DNA of 64,000 nt from Verrucomicrobium sp. BvORR106 (GTDB lineage Bacteria > Verrucomicrobiota > Verrucomicrobiia > Verrucomicrobiales > Verrucomicrobiaceae), in assembly GCF_000739655.1 (NCBI RefSeq), contig NZ_BATR01000069.1, positions 1 through 64,000 of the forward strand, read 5' to 3'. This document shows positions 48,809-56,742 of the stretch, in pieces; the first letter of the stretch is position 1, and each line of letters opens with the position of its first letter. Under the pieces are notes generated by a model. The model did no database searches. It saw only the letters and a list, made by a program, of their open reading frames with translations, and was not told the DNA's origin. The position numbers and the translations under genes are program-made.

Positions 48809-49234
48809 ATGAAAACTCATTGGTTGCTCGCTGGTATTCTGTTTGGCTGCCTGCGGCTCGCGTGGGGCGGTGAGGAGCTCAAGATCACGGAGGCTGAACT
48901 TCGATCCTTGGAAGGGGAGTACACCTTCAATGCCTCCTGCACGGATGAGGCGGCAACCGTGAAGCTCAAGTTTCGACATGCGACCGAACGTGAAGGCAGT
49001 AGTGATGGCTGGCGTGCTGACGGAACCATGCACAACTCCGTTCACGGGACGGAAGTTCAGTTCAAAGGGGCGATCGTCTCCAGGATTGGAGAGGTGATCG
49101 TTGTTGACGGACAGTTCTTCGGCTTTGAACTTAACAACGGAACCCTTAACTGGACCAAAAACTACGAAAGAGAGCTTTATTTGAAGAGCAAGCCAAAGGT
49201 TGGAGAGGGCGGTAAAGTGAAGTTGGGGTCTTAA
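48809..49234 (+). CDS. Exported small protein of unknown function
   Basis: Protein of 141 residues with a signal peptide (HWLLAGILFGCLRLAWGG). The mature part looks like a small beta-barrel (GEYTFNASCTDEAATVKLKF, GTMHNSVHGTEVQFKGAIVS, GEVIVVDGQFFGFELNNGTL). I do not recognise a family. ATG 48809 is chosen at the signal peptide. First gene of the small-gene array; R3 hairpins lie on both sides. Confidence 0.7.
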   Translation: MKTHWLLAGILFGCLRLAWGGEELKITEAELRSLEGEYTFNASCTDEAATVKLKFRHATEREGSSDGWRADGTMHNSVHGTEVQFKGAIVSRIGEVIVVDGQFFGFELNNGTLNWTKNYERELYLKSKPKVGEGGKVKLGS

Positions 49235-49294
49235 GATTGTATTCTGGATGACACGGCGACGGGTAATCGCGGACACTCTGGAGCAGTCTCCATT

Positions 49295-49382
49295 CCGGCT
49301 TCCCTCCGGGACGCGAGGGTGAGGGGGATTGATCAATCCGGTGGCTGTCACCACCGGCTACCATCCGGCGTCCCTCCGGGAC
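49295..49382. repeat. Hairpin repeat R3, copy 2 (short form)
   Basis: TCCCTCCGGGACGC-type hairpin, then CCGGTGGCTGTCACCACCGG, then GGCGTCCCTCCGGGAC. Same order as copies 4, 7, 8 and 9. Confidence 0.85.
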
Positions 49383-49493
49383 GGAGGTGTGCAGCGTCAT
49401 CAGGTGATTGTCGCGGGTGTGATTTTGCGACGTCTGTGACCGGCTGCTTGTGTGCGAGCCGTGGAAGATCGGCGCGTGGTGGCCAAGGAATGG

Positions 49494-49597
49494 GTCCCGG
49501 AGGGACCGTGGAAGGTAGCCGGTGGTGGAGGCCTGTCATCAGGCCGGGAACCACCGGATCAACGTGAGAGGAATTGTTTCCGTCCCGGATGGGACGG
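49494..49597. repeat. Hairpin repeat R3, copy 3 (long form)
   Basis: Begins GTCCCGGAGGGACC and contains the long hairpin almost identical to copy 1, followed by the same AACGTGAGAGGAATTGTTTC word. The 49235-49769 gap contains copies 2 and 3 and no supported gene. Confidence 0.85.
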
Positions 49598-49769
49598 CGG
49601 AAGGTTGGCGGGTTGATGAACTCTATGGCTTTGTTGTTGTCGTGTCGAACAACATAGGATTATGTTCCAATGCCCTTGTGATATGCCTGCGACGATCGAC
49701 CGAAATAGAAAAGGCTGCTCGTTTCAGCGAAGCTTGCGTCTATGAAAAGCGTGATGGGTCTCTAGATGT

Positions 49770-50415
49770 ATGAGCGACTCCCGATCACAACCTCCCGTAT
49801 CCGTTTTATTTCAATGGGACGGAGCTTCCTAAATGGTCGGCTCAGTGGCATCTGGTTCCCCTGGGCAGGTTGCTCAATGACTTTACAGATGGCCCGGCGA
49901 CGGGATGGGATGAGTTTGTGGGATATCAGCACATCTGGCATCTCCAGTGTCGCATTGATCACGTGGGTTGGATCGACAGTGAGGACCCTGGGATTTTTTA
50001 TGTCTGCGCCCAAGAGGTGCTCCGGGTGATGCTCTTGAACCGTGACCAGGTGGTTCAATCCATTGGAGGAAGAGACACCAAAGGTGAGTCCGAGAATGAA
50101 GTGCACCTCCAGATCGTTGAGGGAATTGCGAAGATGCTGGAACTGTGTGCCCGAGACGGGTGCGCCTTCTGGACGAGTGGGTATGAGGAGGACCGGCTTC
50201 GTGTTGAGGAATGGATGAAACGGAGCGCCCTGCCGCCTTCACATCCTGATTATCTTGAGCCTCCGCACGTGGGGCAACGCCGGTCTGAGCAGATTCGGCG
50301 GGCGGGCTTTCAGCTTTCAGAGCTGAGAAGGCTGGCTCAGCAGGGAGTTTTGGACAAGCGATTGAGGCAATTGGTGCATCAACTGCCTGAATTGACTGAG
50401 GATGCGCGGGGTTGA
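49770..50415 (+). pseudogene. Small cytoplasmic protein gene with probable +1 frameshift near its start
   Basis: The main frame gives about 205 residues from YPFYFNGTELPKWSAQWHLV through GWDEFVGYQHIWHLQCRIDH to a helical C-terminus (LRRLAQQGVLDKRLRQLVHQ), stop at 50413-50415. This frame has no good start: its upstream end is a TGA at 49771 and its first start-like codons are TTG/CTG near 49852-49870, inside what reads as protein. ATG 49770 opens another frame as MSDSRSQPP, and removal of one C from the CCTCCCG run near 49790-49796 joins them smoothly. I do not know the family; size and setting resemble immunity-type proteins. Either a frameshifted gene, a sequence error, or use of TTG 49870. 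Confidence 0.6.
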
Positions 50416-50450
50416 TACCATGTCCCCCTCCGAGGGGGGCGCCGTAGTTC

Positions 50451-50536
50451 CGGCGTCCCTCCGGGACGCAATAGCGTGAGGGGCGGTGATCCGGTGGTTG
50501 TCACCACCGGCTACATTCCGACGTCCCTCCGGGACG
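50451..50536. repeat. Hairpin repeat R3, copy 4 (short form)
   Basis: GCGTCCCTCCGGGACGC, then CCGGTGGTTGTCACCACCGG (8-bp stem, 4-base loop), then GTCCCTCCGGGAC. Confidence 0.85.
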
Positions 50537-50680
50537 AGGGCGTAGATCCAAGGGGCACTCTGTTGACGTATTGTGAGTCTTCGTGGACGATGGAGGTTGT
50601 TCGATTTAACCCCTAAAGAGTCATGCTCGGATTTGGATGGTGTCACCTGTGGCGGAAGGCTTGCAGGAGACGTGCGACTG

Positions 50681-50747
50681 ACGAGCTGAAGCTCTGGACT
50701 ACATTGCTTCTGATGGAAGCTTAAAGTAGTGCAGAGCTTTAGCTCGT
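50681..50747. repeat. Long inverted repeat (22-bp arms, 20 of 22 paired)
   Basis: The left arm (50681-50702) starts ACGAGCTGAAGCTCTGG. The right arm (50726-50747) ends GCAGAGCTTTAGCTCGT. The 23-base loop contains its own small stem (GCTTC/GAAGC). No gene. The size and symmetry suit a miniature transposable hairpin or a strong transcript structure. It explains most of the second half of the 50416-50830 gap. Confidence 0.8.
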
Positions 50748-50830
50748 GAGTTGGTGCCGTCAGCGAGTTGTGATGGCGATTAACGAGGGGATGCCATCCA
50801 TTGATCAAATCCCGATCATTGCCTATTCCA

Positions 50831-51379
50831 ATGAATCCAATGAAGAGCCCCGAGTCATTCACCATTCGCCGGGCCGCAGCAGACGGCAAAACCATCGAGG
50901 CCCTGGCTGACCTGACGCTCGATTGTGTGGAAGGCGGAGCTTCCATCGGGTTCATGCTGCCGCTGTCTCGATCCAGGGTGCTGCAATTTTGGGAGGAGGT
51001 GATGGCGGGCGCGGCGCGAGGCGAGCGCATCGTACTGGTGGCGGAGGACACGGTCTCCGGGATGATTTTAGGCACTGTGCAGTTGGTTCTGACCATGCCG
51101 GACAATCAGCCGCATCGGGCGGACGTGGCCAAGATGCAGGTGCACCGTGTTGCGCGTCGTCGCGGTGTGGGCAGTGCGCTCTTGCGGGCGATTGAAGAAG
51201 AGGCTCGCCAGGCTGACCGGACCTTGCTGGTGTTGGATACGGTCACCGGCAGCGATGCAGAACGTCTCTATGCCAGCCACGGTTGGGAACGTTGTGGCGT
51301 CATCCCGGAATACGCGCTCTGGCCCCAGGGAGGGTTGTGCAGCACGACGGTGTTTTATCGGCAGTTGGCACCTCATTGA
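50831..51379 (+). CDS. GNAT family N-acetyltransferase
   Basis: Protein of 182 residues from ATG 50831. The GNAT fold is clear: an N-terminal FTIRRAAADGKTIEALADLT block, central strand GMILGTVQLVLTMPDNQPHR, acetyl-CoA binding motif VHRVARRRGVGSALLRAIEE (R-x-x-G-V/x-G), then LLVLDTVTGSDAERLYASHG and the final WPQGGLCSTTVFYRQL. It acetylates an amine on an unknown substrate; homologs are often annotated as aminoglycoside or general acetyltransferases. The stop is only 31 bp before the next start, so co-transcription is likely. Confidence 0.9.
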   Translation: MNPMKSPESFTIRRAAADGKTIEALADLTLDCVEGGASIGFMLPLSRSRVLQFWEEVMAGAARGERIVLVAEDTVSGMILGTVQLVLTMPDNQPHRADVAKMQVHRVARRRGVGSALLRAIEEEARQADRTLLVLDTVTGSDAERLYASHGWERCGVIPEYALWPQGGLCSTTVFYRQLAPH

Positions 51380-51410
51380 CGAGATGAGATCGGGCGTGGA
51401 CAATACAGCG

Positions 51411-51839
51411 ATGGCCATCGAGAATAGGTTCACGCTGCAATTCGTCTCTGCCGAGGAGTGGGTGGAAGTGGCCCAACGCTACCAGCATGAATACCCTACG
51501 ACTCCGTCGACTGTTGGAATAGAGGTGGAAACTGAGCAGCGGATCCATGAGCAGTTGTGCCAGAAGTGGGTGAATGGATGGGACTTCTGTACCGCTATTG
51601 AGTTCTTCGGGGATCGTGGATTGAGCATTCTTTTGCAGAACCGCGCGATGGACTGGCAGAGCCTTTGGAACTGGCTTATGGCAGAGCACCCATCGATGCC
51701 TGAGGGCGTGATGATCAACTTCGAAGTTTGGGATAGCATCAGCGATGGAGTGATGACTGGCGGCGAGATGCTTCACCGGAGGTTGCTCTTGTCGGACGGA
51801 ATCTATGCCGAGCGGATTGATGGCGGGTTGAGTGTATGA
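51411..51839 (+). CDS. Small protein of unknown function (immunity-like size and setting)
   Basis: Protein of 142 residues with no signal peptide. Aromatic-rich and acidic (LQFVSAEEWVEVAQRYQHEY, LCQKWVNGWDFCTAIEFFGD, MDWQSLWNWLMAEHPSMPEG). I do not recognise the family. Acidity, abundant Trp and position among other small single genes are like immunity proteins of polymorphic toxins, but no toxin is in view. An alternative start is ATG 51384. The end is about 60 bp before the RibD-like gene. Confidence 0.65.
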   Translation: MAIENRFTLQFVSAEEWVEVAQRYQHEYPTTPSTVGIEVETEQRIHEQLCQKWVNGWDFCTAIEFFGDRGLSILLQNRAMDWQSLWNWLMAEHPSMPEGVMINFEVWDSISDGVMTGGEMLHRRLLLSDGIYAERIDGGLSV

Positions 51840-51898
51840 GCGATGACGTACGATCTGATACTTGATCCCTGACGGCTGGGCAGTACAGGATGGCCTCC

Positions 51899-52453
51899 AT
51901 GAAAACCCAGTATTATACCGCGACCAGTCTTGATGGCTTCATTGCCACGGAAGACAACTCCCTTGAATGGCTGTTTCCCTTGGGAGAGCTGAATGAGTCC
52001 AGCTATCCGGCGTTCATTGCGGAGGTGGGGGCGCTGGCCATGGGCTCCACCACGTATGAGTGGATGCTGCGTAACGAGGAGAAGGTCGTGGCCGAGGTGG
52101 GCTCGGCGTGGCCGTATACTCAGCCGACGTGGGTTTTCACGAGCCGGGAGTTGCCCGGGATTGCAGGGGCGGACATCCGCTTTGTGCAAGGGGATGTGCG
52201 CCCGGTGCATGAGGAGATGAAAACGGCTGCCGGTGGCAAGAATCTCTGGGTGGTGGGCGGCGGCGATCTGGCGGGGCAGTTCTATGATGCGGGGCTACTG
52301 GACGAGCTGATCCTGCAGGTGGGTTCGGTGACCCTTGGCAAGGGCAAGCCGCTTTTTCCTCGTACCGTGTTGAGCCCGGTGCTGCGTCTCACGGCGGTGC
52401 GCCAGATGGGGGCGAGCATGGTGGAGATGCGGTATGAGGTGAAGAAGGGGTGA
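51899..52453 (+). CDS. Dihydrofolate reductase/RibD C-terminal family protein
   Basis: Protein of 184 residues. The fold of bacterial RibD C-terminal/DHFR-like proteins is clear: KTQYYTATSLDGFIATEDNS at the start, GSTTYEWMLRNEEKVVAEVG, then LWVVGGGDLAGQFYDAGLLD (NADPH-binding Gly-rich loop) and LDELILQVGSVTLGKGKPLF. Members reduce pterin- or deazaflavin-like substrates with NADPH, but most stand-alone copies have unknown substrate. ATG 51899 is chosen because homologs start at the MKTQYY strand. The next possible start overlaps its stop. Confidence 0.9.
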   Translation: MKTQYYTATSLDGFIATEDNSLEWLFPLGELNESSYPAFIAEVGALAMGSTTYEWMLRNEEKVVAEVGSAWPYTQPTWVFTSRELPGIAGADIRFVQGDVRPVHEEMKTAAGGKNLWVVGGGDLAGQFYDAGLLDELILQVGSVTLGKGKPLFPRTVLSPVLRLTAVRQMGASMVEMRYEVKKG

Positions 52454-52457
52454 AGAC

Positions 52458-52496
52458 CCAAAGCTTCAAACTTCAAACTTCAATCTTCAAACTCCC
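52458..52496 (+). repeat. Short CTTCAAA tandem repeat
   Basis: AGCTTCAAACTTCAAACTTC followed by AATCTTCAAACTCC gives four imperfect seven-base units directly after the RibD-like stop and before the membrane-protein start. A slippage-prone spacer. Confidence 0.7.
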
Positions 52497-52506
52497 TGAC
52501 ACTGCG

Positions 52507-52920
52507 ATGAAGAACGGATTGGCGAGGTATTTTCCTAGTGCGTTCCTTATCGCTATCACATGGTTGCCTGTGCTATTCGTGTTTCGGATGATCTCATCGA
52601 CACCCGACACGGCCTCTTCTGGGGGGTGGCTTGTGGTGGCGATGTTGGTCGGTGTGCATGTGATCGGGGGAGGCTTGGGCTTGATCGGGAAGCCGGAATC
52701 ACACAGCGCCCATCTGGGGGTCTTGTTGGCTCCCATCGTGTCTTTTGTCGTTTGGATCGTGGCCGCAAGTGGGTACGGAGTGTTTGTCAGGGGGAGTTCC
52801 GCGGGAGATGTGCTGAGGGGGTTGGTGTTGACCTCCATCGTAGTTGTCCCGCTTTGTGCGCCCGCTGCAGGCATGGCGCGGCTGGTCCAGATAGTGCGGG
52901 GGAGAGTTGTGGGCACGTGA
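52507..52920 (+). CDS. Small integral membrane protein
   Basis: Protein of 137 residues with four predicted membrane helices (FPSAFLIAITWLPVLFVFRM, WLVVAMLVGVHVIGGGLGLI, LGVLLAPIVSFVVWIVAASG, VLTSIVVVPLCAPAAGMARL). No family recognised. ATG 52507 is chosen because the frame upstream (from GTG 52450) reads through the CTTCAAA repeat and is unlikely to be protein. It follows the RibD-like gene closely. Inner-membrane role unknown. Confidence 0.7.
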   Translation: MKNGLARYFPSAFLIAITWLPVLFVFRMISSTPDTASSGGWLVVAMLVGVHVIGGGLGLIGKPESHSAHLGVLLAPIVSFVVWIVAASGYGVFVRGSSAGDVLRGLVLTSIVVVPLCAPAAGMARLVQIVRGRVVGT

Positions 52921-53029
52921 AGGGGTAAGTGGAAGATCGCGGACAATGCTGTTCGTATTTGCGAACAACCCGCGGAACCGTCATGACAGTCCAAGGCGGC
53001 GAGGGGTGTCGGAGCCAGGCATGCGAAGT

Positions 53030-53133
53030 GTCCCGGAGGGACGCCGGACTGTAGCCGGTGGTGAAGGCCTGTCCGCAGGCCGGGAACCACCGGGTGAGGG
53101 GAGATGAGATTGCTTCCGTCCCGGATGGGACGG
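53030..53133. repeat. Hairpin repeat R3, copy 5 (long form)
   Basis: GTCCCGGAGGGAC then a long hairpin with outer stem CCGGTGGT/ACCACCGG and inner GGCCTG-TCCG-CAGGCC, then GCTTCCGTCCCGGATGGGAC. The inner loop differs from copies 1 and 3 by a compensated change, so pairing is kept. Confidence 0.85.
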
Positions 53134-53195
53134 TGGATCGGTGAGGTGCGTTGGAGATAGGCTGTGTTCTTGCCCGGTTACATTGCGTCGGGTCG

Positions 53196-53242
53196 TTCCG
53201 GTGGTTGTCACCACCGGCTACGTTCCGATGCCGCTCCGGGAC
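53196..53242. repeat. Hairpin repeat R3, copy 6 (partial, short form)
   Basis: CCGGTGGTTGTCACCACCGG hairpin followed by GATGCCGCTCCGGGAC; lacks the leading hairpin. With copy 5 it accounts for most of the 52921-53414 gap. The remainder (53243-53414) shows no clear gene or repeat. Confidence 0.8.
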
Positions 53243-53414
53243 GATGCAGCGGAGTTGCGGGGCTAGATTAAGTTTTGCTCCTGGTATGCCGACGAGAGAT
53301 GATCGCTATAGTACGGTGCCCGCTCAATGGCGCTGATCGATTCACTTGTACATTGACCAAACGTCAAAGTTTCCCCAGTCTTGTGGAGTGCTCTTTCTAC
53401 AGGGCGGCTGCATT

Positions 53415-53882
53415 ATGAGTGCCTGTATCTTCTGCCAGATCCTATCCCAGCAAATCCCCTCCGTGCGCGTGGCGGAGAATGATCTGGCGGTTGCCTTTCT
53501 GGACATTCGTCCGGTCAATCCGGGGCACGTCCTGGTGGTGCCGCGGCGTCATGTGGCTTCGTTCACCGGGCTCACGGATCTGGAGGGGGCGCAGGTGTTT
53601 GATCTGGTGCGGCGGGTGGGACGGGCGCTCAAGGCCGCCTTGCCGGGATGTGAGGGAGTGACGCTTTCTGCGGCCGATGGAGAAGCGGCCCATCAAGAAG
53701 TGCCTCATGCGCATTTCCATGTCATTCCGAGATCACCGGAGGATGGGTTTGGCTGGCGGCGTTTTGGTGAGCTGGCTGGACGGGAGGCGTTGGAGGAAAC
53801 GGGCATCTTGATCAGTCTGGCGATGGCCTTGTCACAGGATGCCGAAGTGAACCCGGCACGCTCGCCGGGAACAAATGGCTGA
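53415..53882 (+). CDS. HIT family protein (nucleotide hydrolase/transferase)
   Basis: Protein of 155 residues. Histidine-triad fold: CIFCQILSQQIPSVRVAEND (zinc-type Cys-x-x-Cys start), DIRPVNPGHVLVVPRRHVAS, and the active-site triad HAHFHVIPRSPEDGFGW. Such enzymes cleave AMP-lysine or dinucleoside polyphosphates. ATG 53415 fits the family start MSxCIFC. The extra C-terminal tail after the triad (about 50 residues) is longer than usual and low in conservation. A small membrane protein gene follows after 26 bp. Confidence 0.93.
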   Translation: MSACIFCQILSQQIPSVRVAENDLAVAFLDIRPVNPGHVLVVPRRHVASFTGLTDLEGAQVFDLVRRVGRALKAALPGCEGVTLSAADGEAAHQEVPHAHFHVIPRSPEDGFGWRRFGELAGREALEETGILISLAMALSQDAEVNPARSPGTNG

Positions 53883-53908
53883 AGGATGACAACACGATTA
53901 GCTACGCC

Positions 53909-54154
53909 ATGAAGAATGTTTCTATCGGTCTCGTCATCTTGGTCGGGTGCTACTTTGTCTCCTGGACGGTGGCGTTCGTCGGAGTCAATGGTCCGGAGTT
54001 TTCCCGCTACTTCGAGTACCTTGAGCTGTTCTGGACTCTGAGTGGGCTCGAACGGCCCGCGGTGACTGGGGTGATCAGCATCGGGCTGACCATCCCTCTG
54101 GTTGCGGGTGTTGTTTGGTATTTGCGGCGGAGGCGGCAATGCTCCAACGTGTGA
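53909..54154 (+). CDS. Small two-helix membrane protein
   Basis: Protein of 81 residues with two membrane helices (SIGLVILVGCYFVSWTVAFV and VISIGLTIPLVAGVVWYL) and a basic C-terminal end (RRRRQ) that should be cytoplasmic. No family recognised. Spaced 26 bp after the HIT gene. Confidence 0.6.
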   Translation: MKNVSIGLVILVGCYFVSWTVAFVGVNGPEFSRYFEYLELFWTLSGLERPAVTGVISIGLTIPLVAGVVWYLRRRRQCSNV

Positions 54155-54224
54155 TGTCGCAACGGGTGCTTGAGTCATTCACAGTGGCGATTGATGCGTC
54201 TGCATCTCCTGCGAGGTCTATACA

Positions 54225-54869
54225 ATGAACCTTAAGCGGTGCATCATTCCTGGCTTGGTCATCATGCTCGGTTGTACCATTGGCCTCTGGTCACTGCTTA
54301 CTTCAAGGGGGGAGTTTCGCCATGCGCCTCCAGCACCGCTGGCGATCATCCCGATGGAGCAAATGCGCTCGTTGGATCCGGCCTTGCTCGAGGTGGTGGC
54401 CGACTTTTCCCTGGACGGCCGCTTCACGAAAGTCAGAAGTGCCCACCTCACTTCGTTCGTCTCTTCCCATAATGCGCAACCCGACAAGAATCCGCCACGT
54501 CTCACCGAATGGCGCTTCTACGAGCGAATTGCTTTTGGAGACTACGTAAACAACCAACGTGACAAGATGGAGCGCCACTTGCGGTTCCGAGTGAGCAACC
54601 CTTCAGGAATGAGCATCCCGCCCGAACGATTGCGACTCCAGATTGAGACGGGCTTGGACCGCAAGCAACTCGCGTTCTCCTGGGTGAACGGGTCCCTCGT
54701 TTCCTCTCCGTTTCTCTTTGTGACGGAGGATCGACCGCCGTACTACGTAGGGCTGACTGAGATTCTCAATGACGAACGAAAGGCAACCTATCACTACGGT
54801 CTTTACGAGGTGAGGCAACCCAAAAACCAGCAAGATGCGGGAGGCAACGATACAAGCTTTGGTAATTGA
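54225..54869 (+). CDS. Membrane-anchored protein of unknown function
   Basis: Protein of 214 residues with one N-terminal hydrophobic segment (CIIPGLVIMLGCTIGLWSLL) acting as anchor or uncleaved signal. The rest is soluble and mixed alpha/beta (WRFYERIAFGDYVNNQRDKM, LRFRVSNPSGMSIPPERLRL, SSPFLFVTEDRPPYYVGLTE). No family recognised. The stop is 32 bp before the lipoprotein gene. Confidence 0.65.
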   Translation: MNLKRCIIPGLVIMLGCTIGLWSLLTSRGEFRHAPPAPLAIIPMEQMRSLDPALLEVVADFSLDGRFTKVRSAHLTSFVSSHNAQPDKNPPRLTEWRFYERIAFGDYVNNQRDKMERHLRFRVSNPSGMSIPPERLRLQIETGLDRKQLAFSWVNGSLVSSPFLFVTEDRPPYYVGLTEILNDERKATYHYGLYEVRQPKNQQDAGGNDTSFGN

Positions 54870-54901
54870 TGTTTGTGAAAACGGTCCAACGTTAGCTCAC
54901 T

Positions 54902-55393
54902 ATGCCAAAGTACTTCGCTCTGATCTTGCTACTGGCGCTGATGGGCGCCTGCTCAAAGCCAACCCCGGGCCCGGAGGGGATCGCCCAGCTTGATGAGGTT
55001 CAGTCCCTTGCTGAGAGGTTTGTGTTGCACGGTGAGTCCGGTGCGATTCTCGCTCATCTCAATCTCGACGGCGTGCCGCCCGATGCCGCCCAGAAGGCAA
55101 GGATCACATTCGAAAAGTGGCGCGGCGTGCCGGACCATCTTAAACACACCGGGACACAAGTGCTGTCTTTTACCGAATACGAAGCCCAGCGGCGGGAGGA
55201 CAAGAAGGACCTCTCCGAAGAAATGCGGAATGCTCTGCTCTCGGGCATCCGATGGAACGTGACGCCTGAGAAGCTGATTGTCTTCACCTTCGGCAGCAAA
55301 GATCCCAAGGATACGACGACAATAGTGCGGTGGTCTGCTGGGGCATATCAGTCGAACGGCCTCTGGTATTTCGCCGCGAGCTACATCCCCTGA
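54902..55393 (+). CDS. Small lipoprotein of unknown function
   Basis: Protein of 163 residues with a lipoprotein signal (YFALILLLALMGACSKP; lipobox LMGAC). The mature domain (GIRWNVTPEKLIVFTFGSKD, TIVRWSAGAYQSNGLWYFAA) looks like a compact alpha/beta fold. Family unknown. It follows the preceding anchored protein closely, so the two may be co-expressed. Confidence 0.68.
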   Translation: MPKYFALILLLALMGACSKPTPGPEGIAQLDEVQSLAERFVLHGESGAILAHLNLDGVPPDAAQKARITFEKWRGVPDHLKHTGTQVLSFTEYEAQRREDKKDLSEEMRNALLSGIRWNVTPEKLIVFTFGSKDPKDTTTIVRWSAGAYQSNGLWYFAASYIP

Positions 55394-55565
55394 GGCCTGG
55401 GTAGGCGGGCCAACGGGGACGCCATGAGGTGGCAGACATTCATTCATGCGTTCATCCGGTGGTTGTCCCCGCCTTCTCTCGCTCCATCAGGCAACGATTT
55501 GGAGCTTGATGCGGCGGGGCTCGACCGGCAGAATAGGGAGCGTCCATTCACTCAGCGACTGACCG

Positions 55566-55946
55566 ATGAAGGTGAAAGCAGTTTCACGCAATGATCTGGC
55601 AGGCTGGTGGAGCCGGTGGGCCCTGGTCGGGATCTTTGCGTGCGGCATGCTTCTTGCCCTGCGTAGTGACACCACAAAAGGGACGGTTGGCGTCAAAGTA
55701 GTCTTCGAGTACGCACGCTCTGTCGAGCCCGATGGGAAGCATAGGATCACCAAGGTCGTCGCATGGCGGGATGGCATGACGGCGGCTGGAGCGATCATGG
55801 CTGCCGGCGGATATCAGTCGTCTTACATCCGCAAAGGGAAGGTGATTCGGGGATCCGCTGAGATACCACTCGACTTGAAGAGGATGGTGATGACTGGGGA
55901 AGGCGATGTCCGCATTCAGGCGGAAGACACAGTCCTCTTGTATTAG
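55566..55946 (+). CDS. Small membrane-anchored protein, possibly SLBB/ubiquitin-like
   Basis: Protein of 126 residues. After a basic start there is one membrane helix (RWALVGIFACGMLLAL). The soluble part (HRITKVVAWRDGMTAAGAIM, AAGGYQSSYIRKGKVIRGSA, GDVRIQAEDTVLLY) resembles a single SLBB-type beta-grasp domain: an A-x-x-A-A-G-G-Y segment followed by a strand ending in DTVLLY, as in polysaccharide-export proteins. The match is weak and alone; function is unknown. Its stop is 7 bp before the next start. Confidence 0.62.
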   Translation: MKVKAVSRNDLAGWWSRWALVGIFACGMLLALRSDTTKGTVGVKVVFEYARSVEPDGKHRITKVVAWRDGMTAAGAIMAAGGYQSSYIRKGKVIRGSAEIPLDLKRMVMTGEGDVRIQAEDTVLLY

Positions 55947-55953
55947 GGATGCC

Positions 55954-56361
55954 ATGAAGCGATGGGAAAAGATTCTGGCTTGGTGCTTGTTTGCGCTGCT
56001 ATGCGGAGCAGCGTGCCTGGCCGTTGTAATTTATGACCACGTCCATCAGACGGTGCCGGATTGTGATGCTCAATGGGCGACAGCTGAGTTGATCATTGCT
56101 TACAGAAAAGACAGGGGAACCATGCCGGCTGGCTGGTCGCATCTGCAGCCTTACTTCAAGGATGCGGCGCGTCATCTCGGCGGTCAGTCGTTTGAACAGA
56201 TTCAGCGTCGTATCCATGTTGATTTCTCTGCGCTGCCCCAGTTGGAGCTGGGCCATGGTGATGGGCGAATGCCGGAGGTCATCACCTGTGCGAGTGGAAT
56301 TGGAGCTCACTGGAGTGGAGCGGAACCAAACGAACTGGTGAATGAGGAGTTCAGGAAGTAA
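55954..56361 (+). CDS. Small membrane-anchored protein of unknown function
   Basis: Protein of 135 residues with an N-terminal membrane helix (ILAWCLFALLCGAACLAVVI) and a soluble C-terminal part (HQTVPDCDAQWATAELIIAY, GRMPEVITCASGIGAHWSGA) with two Cys that could pair outside the cell. ATG 55954 is 7 bp after the previous stop. Layout matches the preceding gene, so the pair is probably co-transcribed. Family not recognised. Confidence 0.62.
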   Translation: MKRWEKILAWCLFALLCGAACLAVVIYDHVHQTVPDCDAQWATAELIIAYRKDRGTMPAGWSHLQPYFKDAARHLGGQSFEQIQRRIHVDFSALPQLELGHGDGRMPEVITCASGIGAHWSGAEPNELVNEEFRK

Positions 56362-56430
56362 GTGGGAAACGAAGGCTGGTCTTGTTTTGTGTAGGGATCC
56401 AGATTGTGCAACGATCCGTATCGGCGCTTG

Positions 56431-56646
56431 ATGTTGAAACCAGAAGAAGTCGAGATCACCCTTGGGAGGGCCGAGGGAGGAGATTTCATGCTGATTGAGC
56501 ACAAGCCTACTGGCGTACGCCTAGGCATGGGGCCGCCATTGCCAAGTCCGATGAAAGCGAGACTCGAACTGCTCCAGCAAATGGAGACAGAATTGCGCCA
56601 GAGGGGGCTAACTCAGTATATTCTCGCCGACAAGAGGCTCAAATAA
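56431..56646 (+). CDS. Very small cytoplasmic protein
   Basis: Protein of 71 residues (KPEEVEITLGRAEGGDFMLI, then EHKPTGVRLGMGPPLPSPMK) ending in a basic helix (ARLELLQQMETELRQRGLTQ). It reads as protein-like, and ATG 56431 is a reasonable start; a TTG at 56404 is an alternative. No family recognised. Modest confidence because of size. Confidence 0.5.
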   Translation: MLKPEEVEITLGRAEGGDFMLIEHKPTGVRLGMGPPLPSPMKARLELLQQMETELRQRGLTQYILADKRLK

Positions 56647-56742
56647 ACAGGGCCCATGGGAGCTTTGTCGTCGGTTGCAATCCGGGCGGATCCGGTGATG
56701 AGTCAGTAAAGTTTGCCCTTGGCATCCGCCACCTGTTCCCCT

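Noticed and set aside
48589-49773. Open frames through the R3 hairpins, for example 48328-48693 on the minus strand and 49522-49773 on the plus strand
   Set aside because: Peptides are derived from the repeat DNA itself and recur at each copy; no start signals or family matches.
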